64,000 nt of DNA from Planctomycetota bacterium (GTDB taxonomy: Bacteria; Planctomycetota; UBA8742; UBA2392). The translations under genes and the position numbers were made by a program. The stretch spans positions 206,455 through 270,454 of the forward strand of contig JAGQRH010000001.1 of the NCBI GenBank assembly GCA_020425605.1, written 5' to 3'. Numbering within the stretch: the first letter of the stretch is position 1; the number at the start of each line of letters is the position of its first letter. Positions 1 to 10,000 of the stretch are shown here, one piece after another. The notes under the pieces are model-generated. The model ran no database searches. It saw nothing but the letters and a program-made list of their open reading frames with translations, and was not told the origin of the DNA.

Positions 1-919
1 CGATCACCCCGCCGCCGCTGTGGCCCCACGGCACCAGCACGTTCTGCACCCACCAGATCTTCAGCAACGCGAACGAGCCCGGGTGCAGAAGCCAGCCGAT
101 GATCAACCCGGCCAGCACCAGCCCGCTGAGCTGCAGGTCCTCAATCAGCGTCTTGCGCCGCGTTGAGCCGACCGGTTGCCAGAGCTGCCGGAACGTGAGC
201 CGGAACAGCGCCATCACCAGCAGCAGGTGACAGCCCGTGTATGACAGCACATAGAGCACGGCCACTACGAACACAGTTTTGCGCGAGCCGCGGCTCAGTG
301 CGCCCCAGCCGAGAATCGCCATGCAGACACCAAACAGCCAGCTGCGCGGCTCGGACATGCGGTAGGCCATCAGCGAGCCCATCAGCGCGCCGCCAGCCAG
401 CGTCGCCAGCCACGCGCGCCTCACGCCAAGCATGCGAAGCCCGGCAAACAGGCACAGGCCGAAGAGTCCCCATGCAATGATCGTCGCGAACTTCGCGCCG
501 TTTATCAGCGACTGCCAGTGGAACTCGTCTTCAGCGCCGAGCGTGAACGGAGTGAGGTAGACGTGGTAGAGGAAATCCTTGTCGCTGAAACTACCGTTCC
601 AGATCGAGAGGCGCGTCCAGTGGAAGTCTTCGCCCGCGTCGCCGATTGCGCCGGTGCGAAGCAGGTAGGCGAACTTGATGTGGTATGGCGTGTCGCCGCG
701 CAGGGCGCCTTCGTTGCGCTGCCAGCTCCAGACAGTTTCGTTCTCGCCCTGGCCGTATGGCATGAAGCCCGGGTTGATCTGCAGCCAAGCGCCGCATACG
801 CAGGCGACGAGGAAGACGAAGATGGCTTGCTTGATCAGGGCGGATCGATTCGGCTGCTCGGCCGAAGCGTCGGCCGGTGGGGGAATGGTCCCGGCTTCAG
901 CAGTCTCTTCATCAGCCAT
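1..919 (-). CDS. GT-C-like multi-pass membrane protein, partial (3' end outside window)
   Basis: The reading frame runs off the left edge, leaving the first 306 codons. The N-terminal ~30 residues are acidic and polar. A hydrophobic helix (LIKQAIFVFLVACVCG) and an exported loop follow, then several hydrophobic segments. It closely parallels the neighbouring gene at 982-2700: both carry an RxGDxxYHIK loop motif, an FHWTR motif, an FSDKDFLYH motif and the GCHLL segment in the same order, so the two are tandem paralogues. An acidic residue followed by YH in the first loop resembles GT-C glycosyltransferases of the STT3/PMT type, but this is a weak analogy and the enzyme activity is not shown. 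The ATG at 919 was chosen because it opens the conserved part; no strong ribosome site is visible. The 62-nt gap to the upstream paralogue suggests co-transcription. Confidence 0.8.
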   Translation of the reverse strand, partial: MADEETAEAGTIPPPADASAEQPNRSALIKQAIFVFLVACVCGAWLQINPGFMPYGQGENETVWSWQRNEGALRGDTPYHIKFAYLLRTGAIGDAGEDFHWTRLSIWNGSFSDKDFLYHVYLTPFTLGAEDEFHWQSLINGAKFATIIAWGLFGLCLFAGLRMLGVRRAWLATLAGGALMGSLMAYRMSEPRSWLFGVCMAILGWGALSRGSRKTVFVVAVLYVLSYTGCHLLLVMALFRLTFRQLWQPVGSTRRKTLIEDLQLSGLVLAGLIIGWLLHPGSFALLKIWWVQNVLVPWGHSGGGVI

Positions 920-981
920 GGATGCCCAGTACAGCGTGAAGCCGCAATGGTAGCCCGCGCGGCGAGGGCGGGCAACCAAGG

Positions 982-2700
982 CTATTCAGGGCTGACACGA
1001 AAGAGCGCGACACCCTGCTGGCGGCGCGCGAACTCAGGCTCCAGGACGCCTGCACGCGACCAGCCAAGCAGGCGGTTGAGCGTGGGGAAGCCGGGGTCGC
1101 GATCATGGACAAAGATGTAGTCGGCGTGCAGATCGTCGCGGAGAATGCGGGCGACTTCGGCGGGGTCGTCGCTCCAGGCCGAGGTGTCGTTCGCCATCAG
1201 GCCAATCACGCGGCGTGCGTCTTCGTCGCCCGTGGCTGCGGTGAACATCGGGTCCATGCCCCAGACATAGTCGCAGTCGCTGCGGAAGAGCAGCAGCTCA
1301 GGTAACGAGTCCCAGCTCACGTTGTAGATAACTTTGCCCTTCAGCTCGTTGTGGTTCTGCATCCAGACGCCGACCTGCTCAAGTTGCGCACGGGGGCGAT
1401 AGCCGATCTCTTCAGACGTGCGCAGCAGGTTGATCGCCAGCAGAACGACCAGCACACCGGTGACGGCATGCAGCTGGCGGCGGGAGGGCAACTTGAGGCG
1501 CTGCAGACGACCCTGCACGGACGGCGCTGCAATCACGTCCGAAATCCAGCGGGCACCGGCGATCAGCATGAACGGCACGGCGTATTCGATGAAGCGTCCG
1601 TTGCCCAGGCTCAGCACCGTGAACCCAAAGCCAATGATGAAAGTGGCGATGGCGGCTCGTGACGGCCGTGTGCGGGTTGCCAGTGAAAGCACCGGCAGCA
1701 GGATGGCGGCGACGGCCGTCCATGTCGCGCCGCCCAGCAGCGCCATCAGCGGCCAGCCACGCAGCTCGGTGCCCAGCAGGCGGGGCGGCACTTCGACCAC
1801 GCTGCCAATCCCCGTCCCGCCGGCGTGCGTGATTGGCACGATGATGTTCTGGACCCACCAGATGTGCAGCAGCTGAAGAGACTGCGGATGCAGCAGCCAG
1901 CCAACGATGAGTCCGGCCAACGCGACGCCGCACAGAATCGCGTCCTGCCTGAGAGCCGGCCCGCGCGCGCCCTCCTCGGGGCCGAGGGCCTGCCGGAACA
2001 GCAGCCGGAACACGGCCATGGCAATCAGCAGGTGACAGCCCGTGTACGCGAGCACGTACAGGATCGCGATCACGAAGGTCCACTTCCGCGAGCCGCGCCA
2101 CAGCGCCGCCCAGCCCAGCATGGCGAAGCAGACGCCGAACACCCAGCTGCGTACCTCCGTCAGGCGCGCTGCCATGATTACGCCCATCAGGCCACCCGCC
2201 GCGAGCGTCCACAGCCATGCCTTCGGAGTCTTCAGCTGCCGCATGCTCGAGAACAGCGCGAGCATGAACAGCCCGCCCGCGATGATCGCCGCCAGCTTCG
2301 CGCCGTTGGTGAACGCCTGCCAGTGGAACTCGTCCTGGGCGGTCAGCGTGAACGGGATCAGGTACAGGTGATACAGGAAGTCCTTGTCACTGAAGTGGCC
2401 GTTCCAGACCGACTCGCGCGTCCAGTGGAAGTCTTTGCCAGCGGCGGGGATTTCGCCCGTGCGGTACAGCCACGCGGCCTTGATGTGGTAGGAGCTGTCG
2501 CCCTCGCGTATGCCTTCGAAGCGATTCCACGACCACTCGCTGTGACCGTCATTGAACCGCACAAAGCCCGGGTTCATCTGCAAATAGGCGGCGCAAGTGC
2601 ACGCGATCAGGAAGACGAAGACACACTGCTTGATCAACCGTTGCGCCGCAGGGGCGTCTGCGGCGGGCTGCGTGTCCTGCGGATGTTCGGTGTCGCTCAT
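982..2700 (-). CDS. GT-C-like multi-pass membrane protein (full-length paralogue)
   Basis: This 572-residue protein has an acidic N-terminus (MSDTEHPQ), a first membrane helix, an exported loop with the EGDSSYHIK motif, about eight to ten hydrophobic segments and a soluble C-terminal domain of ~120 residues containing FRSDCDYVWGMDP and YIFVHDRDP. A membrane body with a soluble C-terminus and an acidic-x-YH loop resembles GT-C polyprenyl-phosphate-sugar glycosyltransferases (PMT/ArnT/STT3 type). That assignment is an inference. The open frame extends upstream to 3183, but that part lies antisense to the secreted gene at 2830 and reads as non-coding, so the ATG at 2700 is preferred. It is the upstream member of a tandem pair with the gene at 1-919. 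Confidence 0.85.
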   Translation of the reverse strand: MSDTEHPQDTQPAADAPAAQRLIKQCVFVFLIACTCAAYLQMNPGFVRFNDGHSEWSWNRFEGIREGDSSYHIKAAWLYRTGEIPAAGKDFHWTRESVWNGHFSDKDFLYHLYLIPFTLTAQDEFHWQAFTNGAKLAAIIAGGLFMLALFSSMRQLKTPKAWLWTLAAGGLMGVIMAARLTEVRSWVFGVCFAMLGWAALWRGSRKWTFVIAILYVLAYTGCHLLIAMAVFRLLFRQALGPEEGARGPALRQDAILCGVALAGLIVGWLLHPQSLQLLHIWWVQNIIVPITHAGGTGIGSVVEVPPRLLGTELRGWPLMALLGGATWTAVAAILLPVLSLATRTRPSRAAIATFIIGFGFTVLSLGNGRFIEYAVPFMLIAGARWISDVIAAPSVQGRLQRLKLPSRRQLHAVTGVLVVLLAINLLRTSEEIGYRPRAQLEQVGVWMQNHNELKGKVIYNVSWDSLPELLLFRSDCDYVWGMDPMFTAATGDEDARRVIGLMANDTSAWSDDPAEVARILRDDLHADYIFVHDRDPGFPTLNRLLGWSRAGVLEPEFARRQQGVALFRVSPE

Positions 2701-2770
2701 CAGGTCCCGATCCGGCCGTCCATTTATAGACCCTTCACGCGTTCCCGCAAACCGCGCCCTGAACCAAAGG

Positions 2771-2798
2771 TTGGCGACAGCGGCCAAGCGCATACTAT
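2771..2798 (+). promoter_or_regulatory. Candidate sigma70-type promoter for the secreted protein at 2830
   Basis: TTGGCG (2771-2776), a 16-nt spacer and TACTAT (2793-2798) lie about 30 nt upstream of the ATG. The context ACTATGCTG resembles the TATGCTG of the candidate promoter at 36306-36333. Called from sequence pattern only. Confidence 0.4.
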
Positions 2799-2829
2799 GC
2801 TGCGTTGAATCAACTAACGGAGGATTGGT

Positions 2830-3948
2830 ATGCGAAGACCAGCCGTCGCCGCCGCACTGCTTGTTCTGCTGGCATCTGTAATCGTCAATGCGCAGGACGA
2901 GCCAAAGGCCGTCCCCAAGCTTGTGTTCAAGACATCCGGCGAGACCGTGTACGATTTCGCTGTCGAGGTTGCCCTCGACCCCGCGCCGGATACGTCCACG
3001 CCGCGAGGCGTCGTGTTGGCCTGGTCGCATTTTGCCAACACACCCAAGGGCTACGACGACACCCCGGTTACGCCGGACGAGAAGTTCAACGGGCTCGCGA
3101 ACAAGGCGCTTTCGGAGCTTGAGAAGGGGCTGTTCAGTGCCGAGCTGGCCACCCGGGCAGGTGAGGAACGCACGACTGAGCAAAACCGTGAGAGCAGCTA
3201 TCAGAGCGCGCGAAAGGAAACCGTCGTTGAAAGTGAAGAGACGCTCGAGGAAGGCAGCGTCACGGTCATCACGAGCCAGGAGCGCGTCTCCCGCTACAAG
3301 AATAGAGATGACAAGTGGGAGGTCGGCGAGCCGAGAAAGTCATGGTTCCGCTACCACGTGGTGAAAGACGAGGACGGCAAGTGGCGCATCGACAATGCCG
3401 AGCAGGGGCGCGAGGACCGCAAAGGCTCAAAGGACGGCGAGAAGGCGCTGGAGTGGGAGCCGATGCGAAATTCCGGGCTGGAGTTCGCCTACGAAGTCAG
3501 CAAGCCCGACAGCGAGCAGTTGACCAGGCCGGAGCTGAAGGCCGGTACACCGAACGAAGCCGCGATGGCGTTTGTTGCGCTGCGCAAGTTCAGCAACGAC
3601 GCGCAATTCCGCTACTTCGGCGTGCTGTGCAAGGGGCTGGAAAAGGCGACCGAGGGCATGTTCACCAAGGCTTATATAGAGGGCGTCCACAAGGCCAGCG
3701 ACGACCGCGCGGAGAAGAACAAGAACAGGAAAGACAACCCGCCCGAGATTGAAGAGCTGCGCGACGAGACGGAAACCAGTGCGACGGTCGTGTTCAACAA
3801 GACGGACTCCAAGGCCAGCGACAAGTTCGTCGTGAAAGTCGTCAAGGACGGCGACGCATGGCGCGTCGTCGAGCTCGGCACGCTGCGCGACGCCGACACG
3901 AATGAGGAAACCTACGTGCCTAACCAGGGCGTCTACTCCCGCAGGTAG
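2830..3948 (+). CDS. Secreted protein of unknown function
   Basis: A typical signal peptide is visible: MRRP, a hydrophobic Ala/Leu/Val stretch, then VNAQ as a probable cleavage site near residues 20-22. The 372-residue product is rich in Lys, Glu and Asp. Its middle and end hold two similar beta-rich stretches, around DDKWEVGEPRKSWFRYHVV and KFVVKVVKDGDAWRVVELG, which look like NTF2/DUF4878-type 'experimental rate' sheets, but I do not assign a family. An AACGGAGG ribosome site ends about 7 nt before the ATG. The gene stands alone, divergent from the membrane-protein pair and convergent with the alpha-2-macroglobulin gene, and a hairpin terminator separates the convergent stops. Confidence 0.85.
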   Translation: MRRPAVAAALLVLLASVIVNAQDEPKAVPKLVFKTSGETVYDFAVEVALDPAPDTSTPRGVVLAWSHFANTPKGYDDTPVTPDEKFNGLANKALSELEKGLFSAELATRAGEERTTEQNRESSYQSARKETVVESEETLEEGSVTVITSQERVSRYKNRDDKWEVGEPRKSWFRYHVVKDEDGKWRIDNAEQGREDRKGSKDGEKALEWEPMRNSGLEFAYEVSKPDSEQLTRPELKAGTPNEAAMAFVALRKFSNDAQFRYFGVLCKGLEKATEGMFTKAYIEGVHKASDDRAEKNKNRKDNPPEIEELRDETETSATVVFNKTDSKASDKFVVKVVKDGDAWRVVELGTLRDADTNEETYVPNQGVYSRR

Positions 3949-3967
3949 GTAGCGCATGCCAAACACA

Positions 3968-3995
3968 AAACGCCCCCGCAGTCGTGGGGGCGTTT
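3968..3995. terminator. Bidirectional rho-independent terminator
   Basis: Perfect 10-bp arms AAACGCCCCC (3968-3977) and GGGGGCGTTT (3986-3995) enclose an 8-nt loop between two convergent genes. The minus-strand side is followed by a T-rich tail (TTTTGTGTTT). The plus-strand side has a shorter T run. Confidence 0.8.
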
Positions 3996-4010
3996 GCGTT
4001 GGTGCCCAGC

Positions 4011-7000
4011 CTACTTGTCAGAGATGGTGCACTTCCATTCTTCGGAGTTGGCCTTTACTTCCTTGACGTACATGCTTCCGCCTTGCGTCGGCAGAGCGCT
4101 GAACGTGCCGGGGATTTCGCACCTGAGCTGGTACTTCAGCCTGGCTGTTCCCTGCGGCATGTAGCTTACGAAGAACGCCACGCGGTCGTCGCGCAACTCG
4201 ACGTTCTGGCACAGCCCGCCTGCATATCCCTGGCCTGAGCGCAGCGCCACCGGCTCACAACCTGCCGGCTTGAAGTCCTCGAACGCGAGGTACTCGTAGT
4301 CGTTGTCGGCCGAGAGGTTCAGCTCAACCTCGATCTTGTCGCCGCTGAGCAGGTTTGCACCGTCCTCAAGCGGAATGCGATCGTAGGTCATGCGCTTTTC
4401 CTTGTGCGTGCCTTCACCGTCGGCGTTCTTGACGTCGATTTCTTCAACCTTCTCGACCAGCTTGTAGTACTTGCGGTCGATGTGGATCTCGTTGCCGCTG
4501 GCCTTCAGGTGGTCTTCCTTGCTGAAGTAGCTCAGGAAGCTGCTGAAGTAGACCTTGCCTTCGCCGACGCGGCTGATTTCGAACGTGTGCTTGCCCGGCG
4601 TGATGGTCTGGCCGTTCAGGCGCACATTCGTCTGCAACGCGAAGATGTTGTCCGGCGTAACTTCCCACTTGTGAATCTCGTTGCCGTCCATCTTCACGCT
4701 GACGGTGTAGCTGCGGCTCAACTCGCCGGTGGCCTTGGCGTATGCCATCAGGGCTGCAACCGCGTGGCTGGTGTCCTTGGTGCTGTTCCAGCGTGAGCCC
4801 TTGCGGTTCTGCGCCAGCCAGCGGACGTGCTGCTCAAGGAACTTGTTGGTCGGGTCGACCATCACGAACGCCTGCATGACGAACGCGTTGGTCTCGATCT
4901 TGTCGTTGTACCACCACCAGTAATCCTTGCCGCCTTCCCACCAGCAGGTGCCGTGCTCGAGGTCTTCCTTGCGGTAGTCCTCAATGTTGCTGATCAGGAT
5001 GCGTGAGCGCTCCTTGTCGCCCGCCAGCCACTCGGCCATACACATCATGGCGCGGGACTGGTGCGTCAGGTCGTCGCGGCGGTTGTAGATGAGGTCAAGC
5101 AGTTCCTTGTCAGGCGCGCCGCAGTACGCCTGCACATAGGCGATGTAGGCCACGCGGTGGATGTTCTTTTCACTGCGCGCCAGGCCGCTAAGGAACTTCA
5201 CGCCGCGGTCCAGCATGCCGTTGTCGAACTGCACGCCCGCCGCCTTGGCGGTCTGCAGCCCGTAGCAGACATAGGCGCTCATGTAGGTGTCGCTCTGACC
5301 CTGCTGCCACCAGCCCCAGCCGCCGTCGCCATGCTGCATGATGGCGAGGCGCTTGATGCCGTAGTCGATGATGCCGTTCATGGTCTGGGTGTTGAACACC
5401 GGGCTGTGCTTGTACCAGTACGCCGCCTGCGGGTTGATGCCCTGGTAGTCGAGCTTGGCGCGGCGCTGACCAATTTCTTCCAGGCTTACGCCGGCGTCCT
5501 CGAGCGTCTTGCGCACGATCACCGCGGGCAGGAAACGCGACATGGTCTGCTCAACGCAGCCGTAGGGGAACTCGAGCAGGTACGGCAGGGCGTCCATCGC
5601 CAGTGCCGCGACGCTCGGGCTGAGCTGCAGGTCGAGGTTCGTCTGCTCCGGGTCCAGCTTGTCGGGCAGGTCTACGGTAAACGTCTGCGACTTCTCGCCG
5701 TCCTTGATGACGGCCGTTGTCGCCTGGTACATCTCCGCCCCGCGGATCTTGCACGGGTAGGATTTCTCGGTTGCGTCGCTTTCGATCTGGCTCAGTGCCA
5801 GCATGCGGATCTTGAAGTTGCCGGCGCCGGTCATGCGTACGCGCCAGTCAACGCGGACTTCTCCGTTTGCGGGCACCGTGATCTGCTGCACGTCCTGGGT
5901 TTCCGGGAACAGCTCATAGCTGCAGAACGCAGCTTTCTCGGCGGCGGTTGCTGAATCCAGCGGGTTGAGCATCAGCATCGCCTTGACGGCCAGTGCGACG
6001 TCGTAGCGGTTCATGATGATGCCTGACAGCGTCACCACGTCGCCTTCCACGAAGAAGCGCGGGGCCTGATCGCGCAGGATCAGCTGCTTTTTCGTTTTGA
6101 CGTTCGTGAAGGCCTCGCCGACCTTGGCGACTTCCGTGATGCCGCGTGCGGCGATCTTCCAGTCGGTCAGGTTGTCCGGGAATTCGACTTCGATGGTGGC
6201 CTTGCCATCGGGGCCGGTAACGACTCGATGGCTGTAGAACACGCTGTCCTTGAAGTTGCTGCGGATACGAGGCGTGGCGGACTCCGCGTCGTTTGCAACT
6301 TCCTGCAGCGAGTCGGCCAGCTTTTCTTCAGCCTTTTTCAGCGATTCCACCGGAGAGGCATTGGGCGAAGCCGGCTCGTTGGACGCACCGTCCTGCATCT
6401 CACCGCCTTCGTCGTCGGCGCTGCCTGGGCGTCCGCCGCCTCCTCTTGCGCGCCGGAAGCTCGTGCCACCGCCCTTGCCGCCGCCCAATTCGCCGGACGG
6501 GTCGTCTTCGGCGTTTCGGCCGTCGACTTCATCCTTGTCACTGCCAAAGCCCCGGGCGTAGCGGTCGGACTTGCTGTCCTTGGTCTTGGCCGCTTCCTTT
6601 TCCTCGGCGAAGTTGAACTTGTTGCGCTCCCAGTTGATCCAGTCGTGCACGCCGTAGCCAAGCGGTGCGCCGTACCAGCGGTACTGCTCATACTTCTGGT
6701 TGTCCATCAGGCGCGAAGCCACGGCCGTGTTGTAGCTGTTGGCGTAGTTGAGGCGGTAGCTGCGCCTGTCTCCGTAAAAGTGCTTGATGATGTTCGGGGT
6801 ACGGTCCGGCATGATGTATTCGACCGAGCGGTCGTAGATGCTCAGCGCGAATTCAGCGGCAACCGGCTCACCCTTGTTGTTCTTGGCCGTGACGCTGATG
6901 GTCCCCTTCTGGCCGGGCTGGTACCACTCCTTGTCGGTGGTGACCTGCACATCGAGGAACTGGTCGACGGGCGGCACGAAGATCTCGCAGGTCTGGGTGT

Positions 7001-10000
7001 GCAACTCGCCCTTCTGGACGGTCAGCACGTTGACGTGGAAGTTCGGGATGTGTTCGCGACCCATGGTCAGCTCAAGCTCAAGCTGGCCGCCGGTCTTCTG
7101 CAGGTCGACAAAGCTCTGGGTGACGACTTCATTGCCGCCCATGACGCTGATCAGCATCCAGGCGTCTTTGAAATCGCTGGCGAGCAGGATGTGGGCCTTC
7201 TCGCCCTCCTTGTACACCTTGGTCTGCGGCACGAGGCTGATGGTCCCGAAGCGGAAGCTGCCCGGGATCCAGTGGTCGGCCTTCACGATCACGCGTGTGC
7301 TGCCGACGATGTCGCTGCCCCATTCATCCTGCGTGCGATAGACCAGCTCGTAGGTGCCCGCCGTATCGAACGGTGTATTCCACCATGCAAGCCCGCGTTC
7401 GTCGGTCTCGAGATCGTGTGTGCTGAGAAGTGTCTTCAGCTCGTCGATCTTCGGCATGCCTTCTTCGTCGATCGTCTTGGTGAAGGTCACCTGGAAGATA
7501 TCGAGCTTGCCCGGGGTCTGGACCGGCTTGTCGTCGGCCGTGACCGTGCGGACTTCGATGTCGAGGCGATCGCCCGGGCGATAGAAGCCGAGCTTGTTGT
7601 CAACGAACGCAAAGAACGCGCGGCGCAGGGCCTTTACTGAGCCCGAGCCGGTGATGGTTCGGCGTGAGCTGTCAGTGACTTCGACCTCGACGCGGTACTG
7701 GTGATCGTAGGTGCCCCATTCTTCGAGGGCCTTTTGCGTGTTCCACTCGATGACCAGCTCGCCCTGCTCATTGAGCTTGCCGGCGCTGTCGAGCACCAGC
7801 TCGGAGCCCGAGTTGCGGTAGAACTGCTGGTCGGGCGTGCCGTAGTACATCGGCGTCTGCCAGTTGTAGAGCCAGTCGTAGGCGCGCGGGAAGTAGACGC
7901 GGTGGTAGTAGAAGTCGCGGTAGACCTTGTACTTCACGTCCGCTCCGGCGGTCGGGCCGCCGAAATAGTACGTGCCGCTGATGGTCGCGCTGATCGCCTG
8001 GCCCAGCTTGACGGGCTTGTCCGGCGGGGTGACGGTGACTTCGAATTCAGGCTTCTTGTATTCCTCAACCTGGAAGTTGCCGCTGCCGATCCAGTTGCCG
8101 CTGCCTGAGCGCACGTAGAAGTACCACGCGCCGAGTGCATCGTCTTTCTTGAGATCGAGGTCGTACTCGAGCGCGCCGAACTTGGTGGCGGAGATGGTCT
8201 TGTTCAGCTTCTGCTCGCCGCGCGGGTTGTAAAGCTCAAGCTGGAAACGCGCGCCCGCCACGTTCTTCCATTCGCCGCCGTCGCGCTGGCGCAGCAGGAT
8301 CTTGCCGTGCACGGAATCGCCGGGGCGATACACGGGGCGGTCCGTGATCGGGTACATGCGGGTGTCATAGGTGCTGTAGTCGTTCCAGCCGCGGCGCTGC
8401 CACCACGGGAAGCCCTGCTGCACGAATGCGTAGCGTCCGGTCTGTTCAGCAAACAGCAGGTAGCCGTCCCAGTCGCTGTTGCCGACCGTGGGCACGCGGA
8501 TGCGGCCCTGTGCGTCGCTGGTGTACTTGCTGACGTCGATGGTCCAGCGGATCTGGTCGTTTTCCCACCAGGTGTGCCAGCGCTTGTAGATGAAGGTGGT
8601 GTCAGCGAGCGGTGCGCCGCTTTCGCTGTCGACCATGATCGCCAGGTTCTCGTCCGGGTTGTAGGTCTGCACGACCACCTGCGCGTCGGTGACGACTTCG
8701 AGGCGGCGGTCAATGACAGAGCCTGTGTCGACCTCGATCAGGTACGCGCCGACCGGCAGGGTCTGCGGCAACTCAAAGGTCATGCGGGTGTAGTTGTGCT
8801 GGCCTTCGTCGCCTGTTGTGTACGTCTGTGTGAACACCTGCTCACCGGTGTATTTCTTGACCAGCTCAAGCAGCGCCGGGTCGCCGATGCCGCTGAGTCC
8901 GGCGGCCTTGGCATCAAGGAAAGCGCGGTCCTTCATCAGCTCACTGACGTTGAAGGTCAAGGCCCGCACTTCGTACTTGGACACGTTGCGCGACTCGACC
9001 CACAGGCCGAGATGTTCGCCCTTCTTGAACAGGCTGCGTGTGGTGCCGACGTTTTCGCGGAAATACCAGCTTGCGCCGTTGGCCCACTTGCGGATTTTCT
9101 TGTCGTCGGGGATGTTCGCGTCGGCCGCAACGGTCGAGACGGTCAGGCGCTCAACGCGCAGCTGTTGAAGGTTATAGCGGGCGCTGCTGGTCTCCGTGCT
9201 TTCCTTGAATGCTTCGTCCTCGATCAGTTTGGTGTAGGCCTTGTCTGCTTCGAGGTGACGGCCGACCTGTTGGTAGCAGTAGCCGATGAAGTACTGCGCG
9301 TCGTCTGCGTAGGGCGTGTCGTGGTAGTCCTTGTAAACGGACTCGAACACCGGGATCGGCGAATACTCGCCGGCCAGCGGATCGAACTTCTCGAGGTCCG
9401 GCTGGTACAGCATGTTCTGGATCGTCCAGTCATCGATCTGCGTGAGCGCGACCAGGAAGGTTCCCTTGCGATACATGGCGAGAGCGGCCATGTTCTGGGC
9501 CTTGCCAGGGCCGGCGCTGAGGACGTCCATGACGTCCTTGGGGAACTCGCGGCCCTGCGTCAGAAGCGAAGTGCAGGCCTGTTTCAGCTCGGTGCACATT
9601 TTCACGAGCTCATCGTGTTGCTTGATGATGGTGTCGCGATCCTTGAAGTCGTGGCGGTAGTAGTTGTAGGTCTGCTTCTGTCCGTTGGCGTCGAAGTAGT
9701 CGAAGCTGTGCTGTGAGCGGCCGTCCTGGTACTGCCAGGTGTGCAGCGCGGCCGAGGCATCCAGGCCCGCGTTGAACGCTTCTTCCACCATGGCGAACGC
9801 ATCTGCATCTTCGCCCAGCTTCTTCATGCTTTTGCGCGCTTCCGGCAGGAGCAAATCGAAAGACGCGGCGAGCCGGTCCTTTGCGTGCATGGCGTCGTCG
9901 CGTTCGGTGTTGTGGTAGCTTGAGTCCGCGATCCAGCGGCCCCAGCTTTTTACGCCCTTGCTGTTTTCGTAGTAATAATGAGGGCGCTCGGCGAGATAGT

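Noticed and set aside
6228..9716. Long plus-strand open frames of ~470 codons each
   Set aside because: They are antisense to the alpha-2-macroglobulin gene, and their hydrophobic or Ala/Val/Arg-rich translations look like shadows of GC-rich coding.
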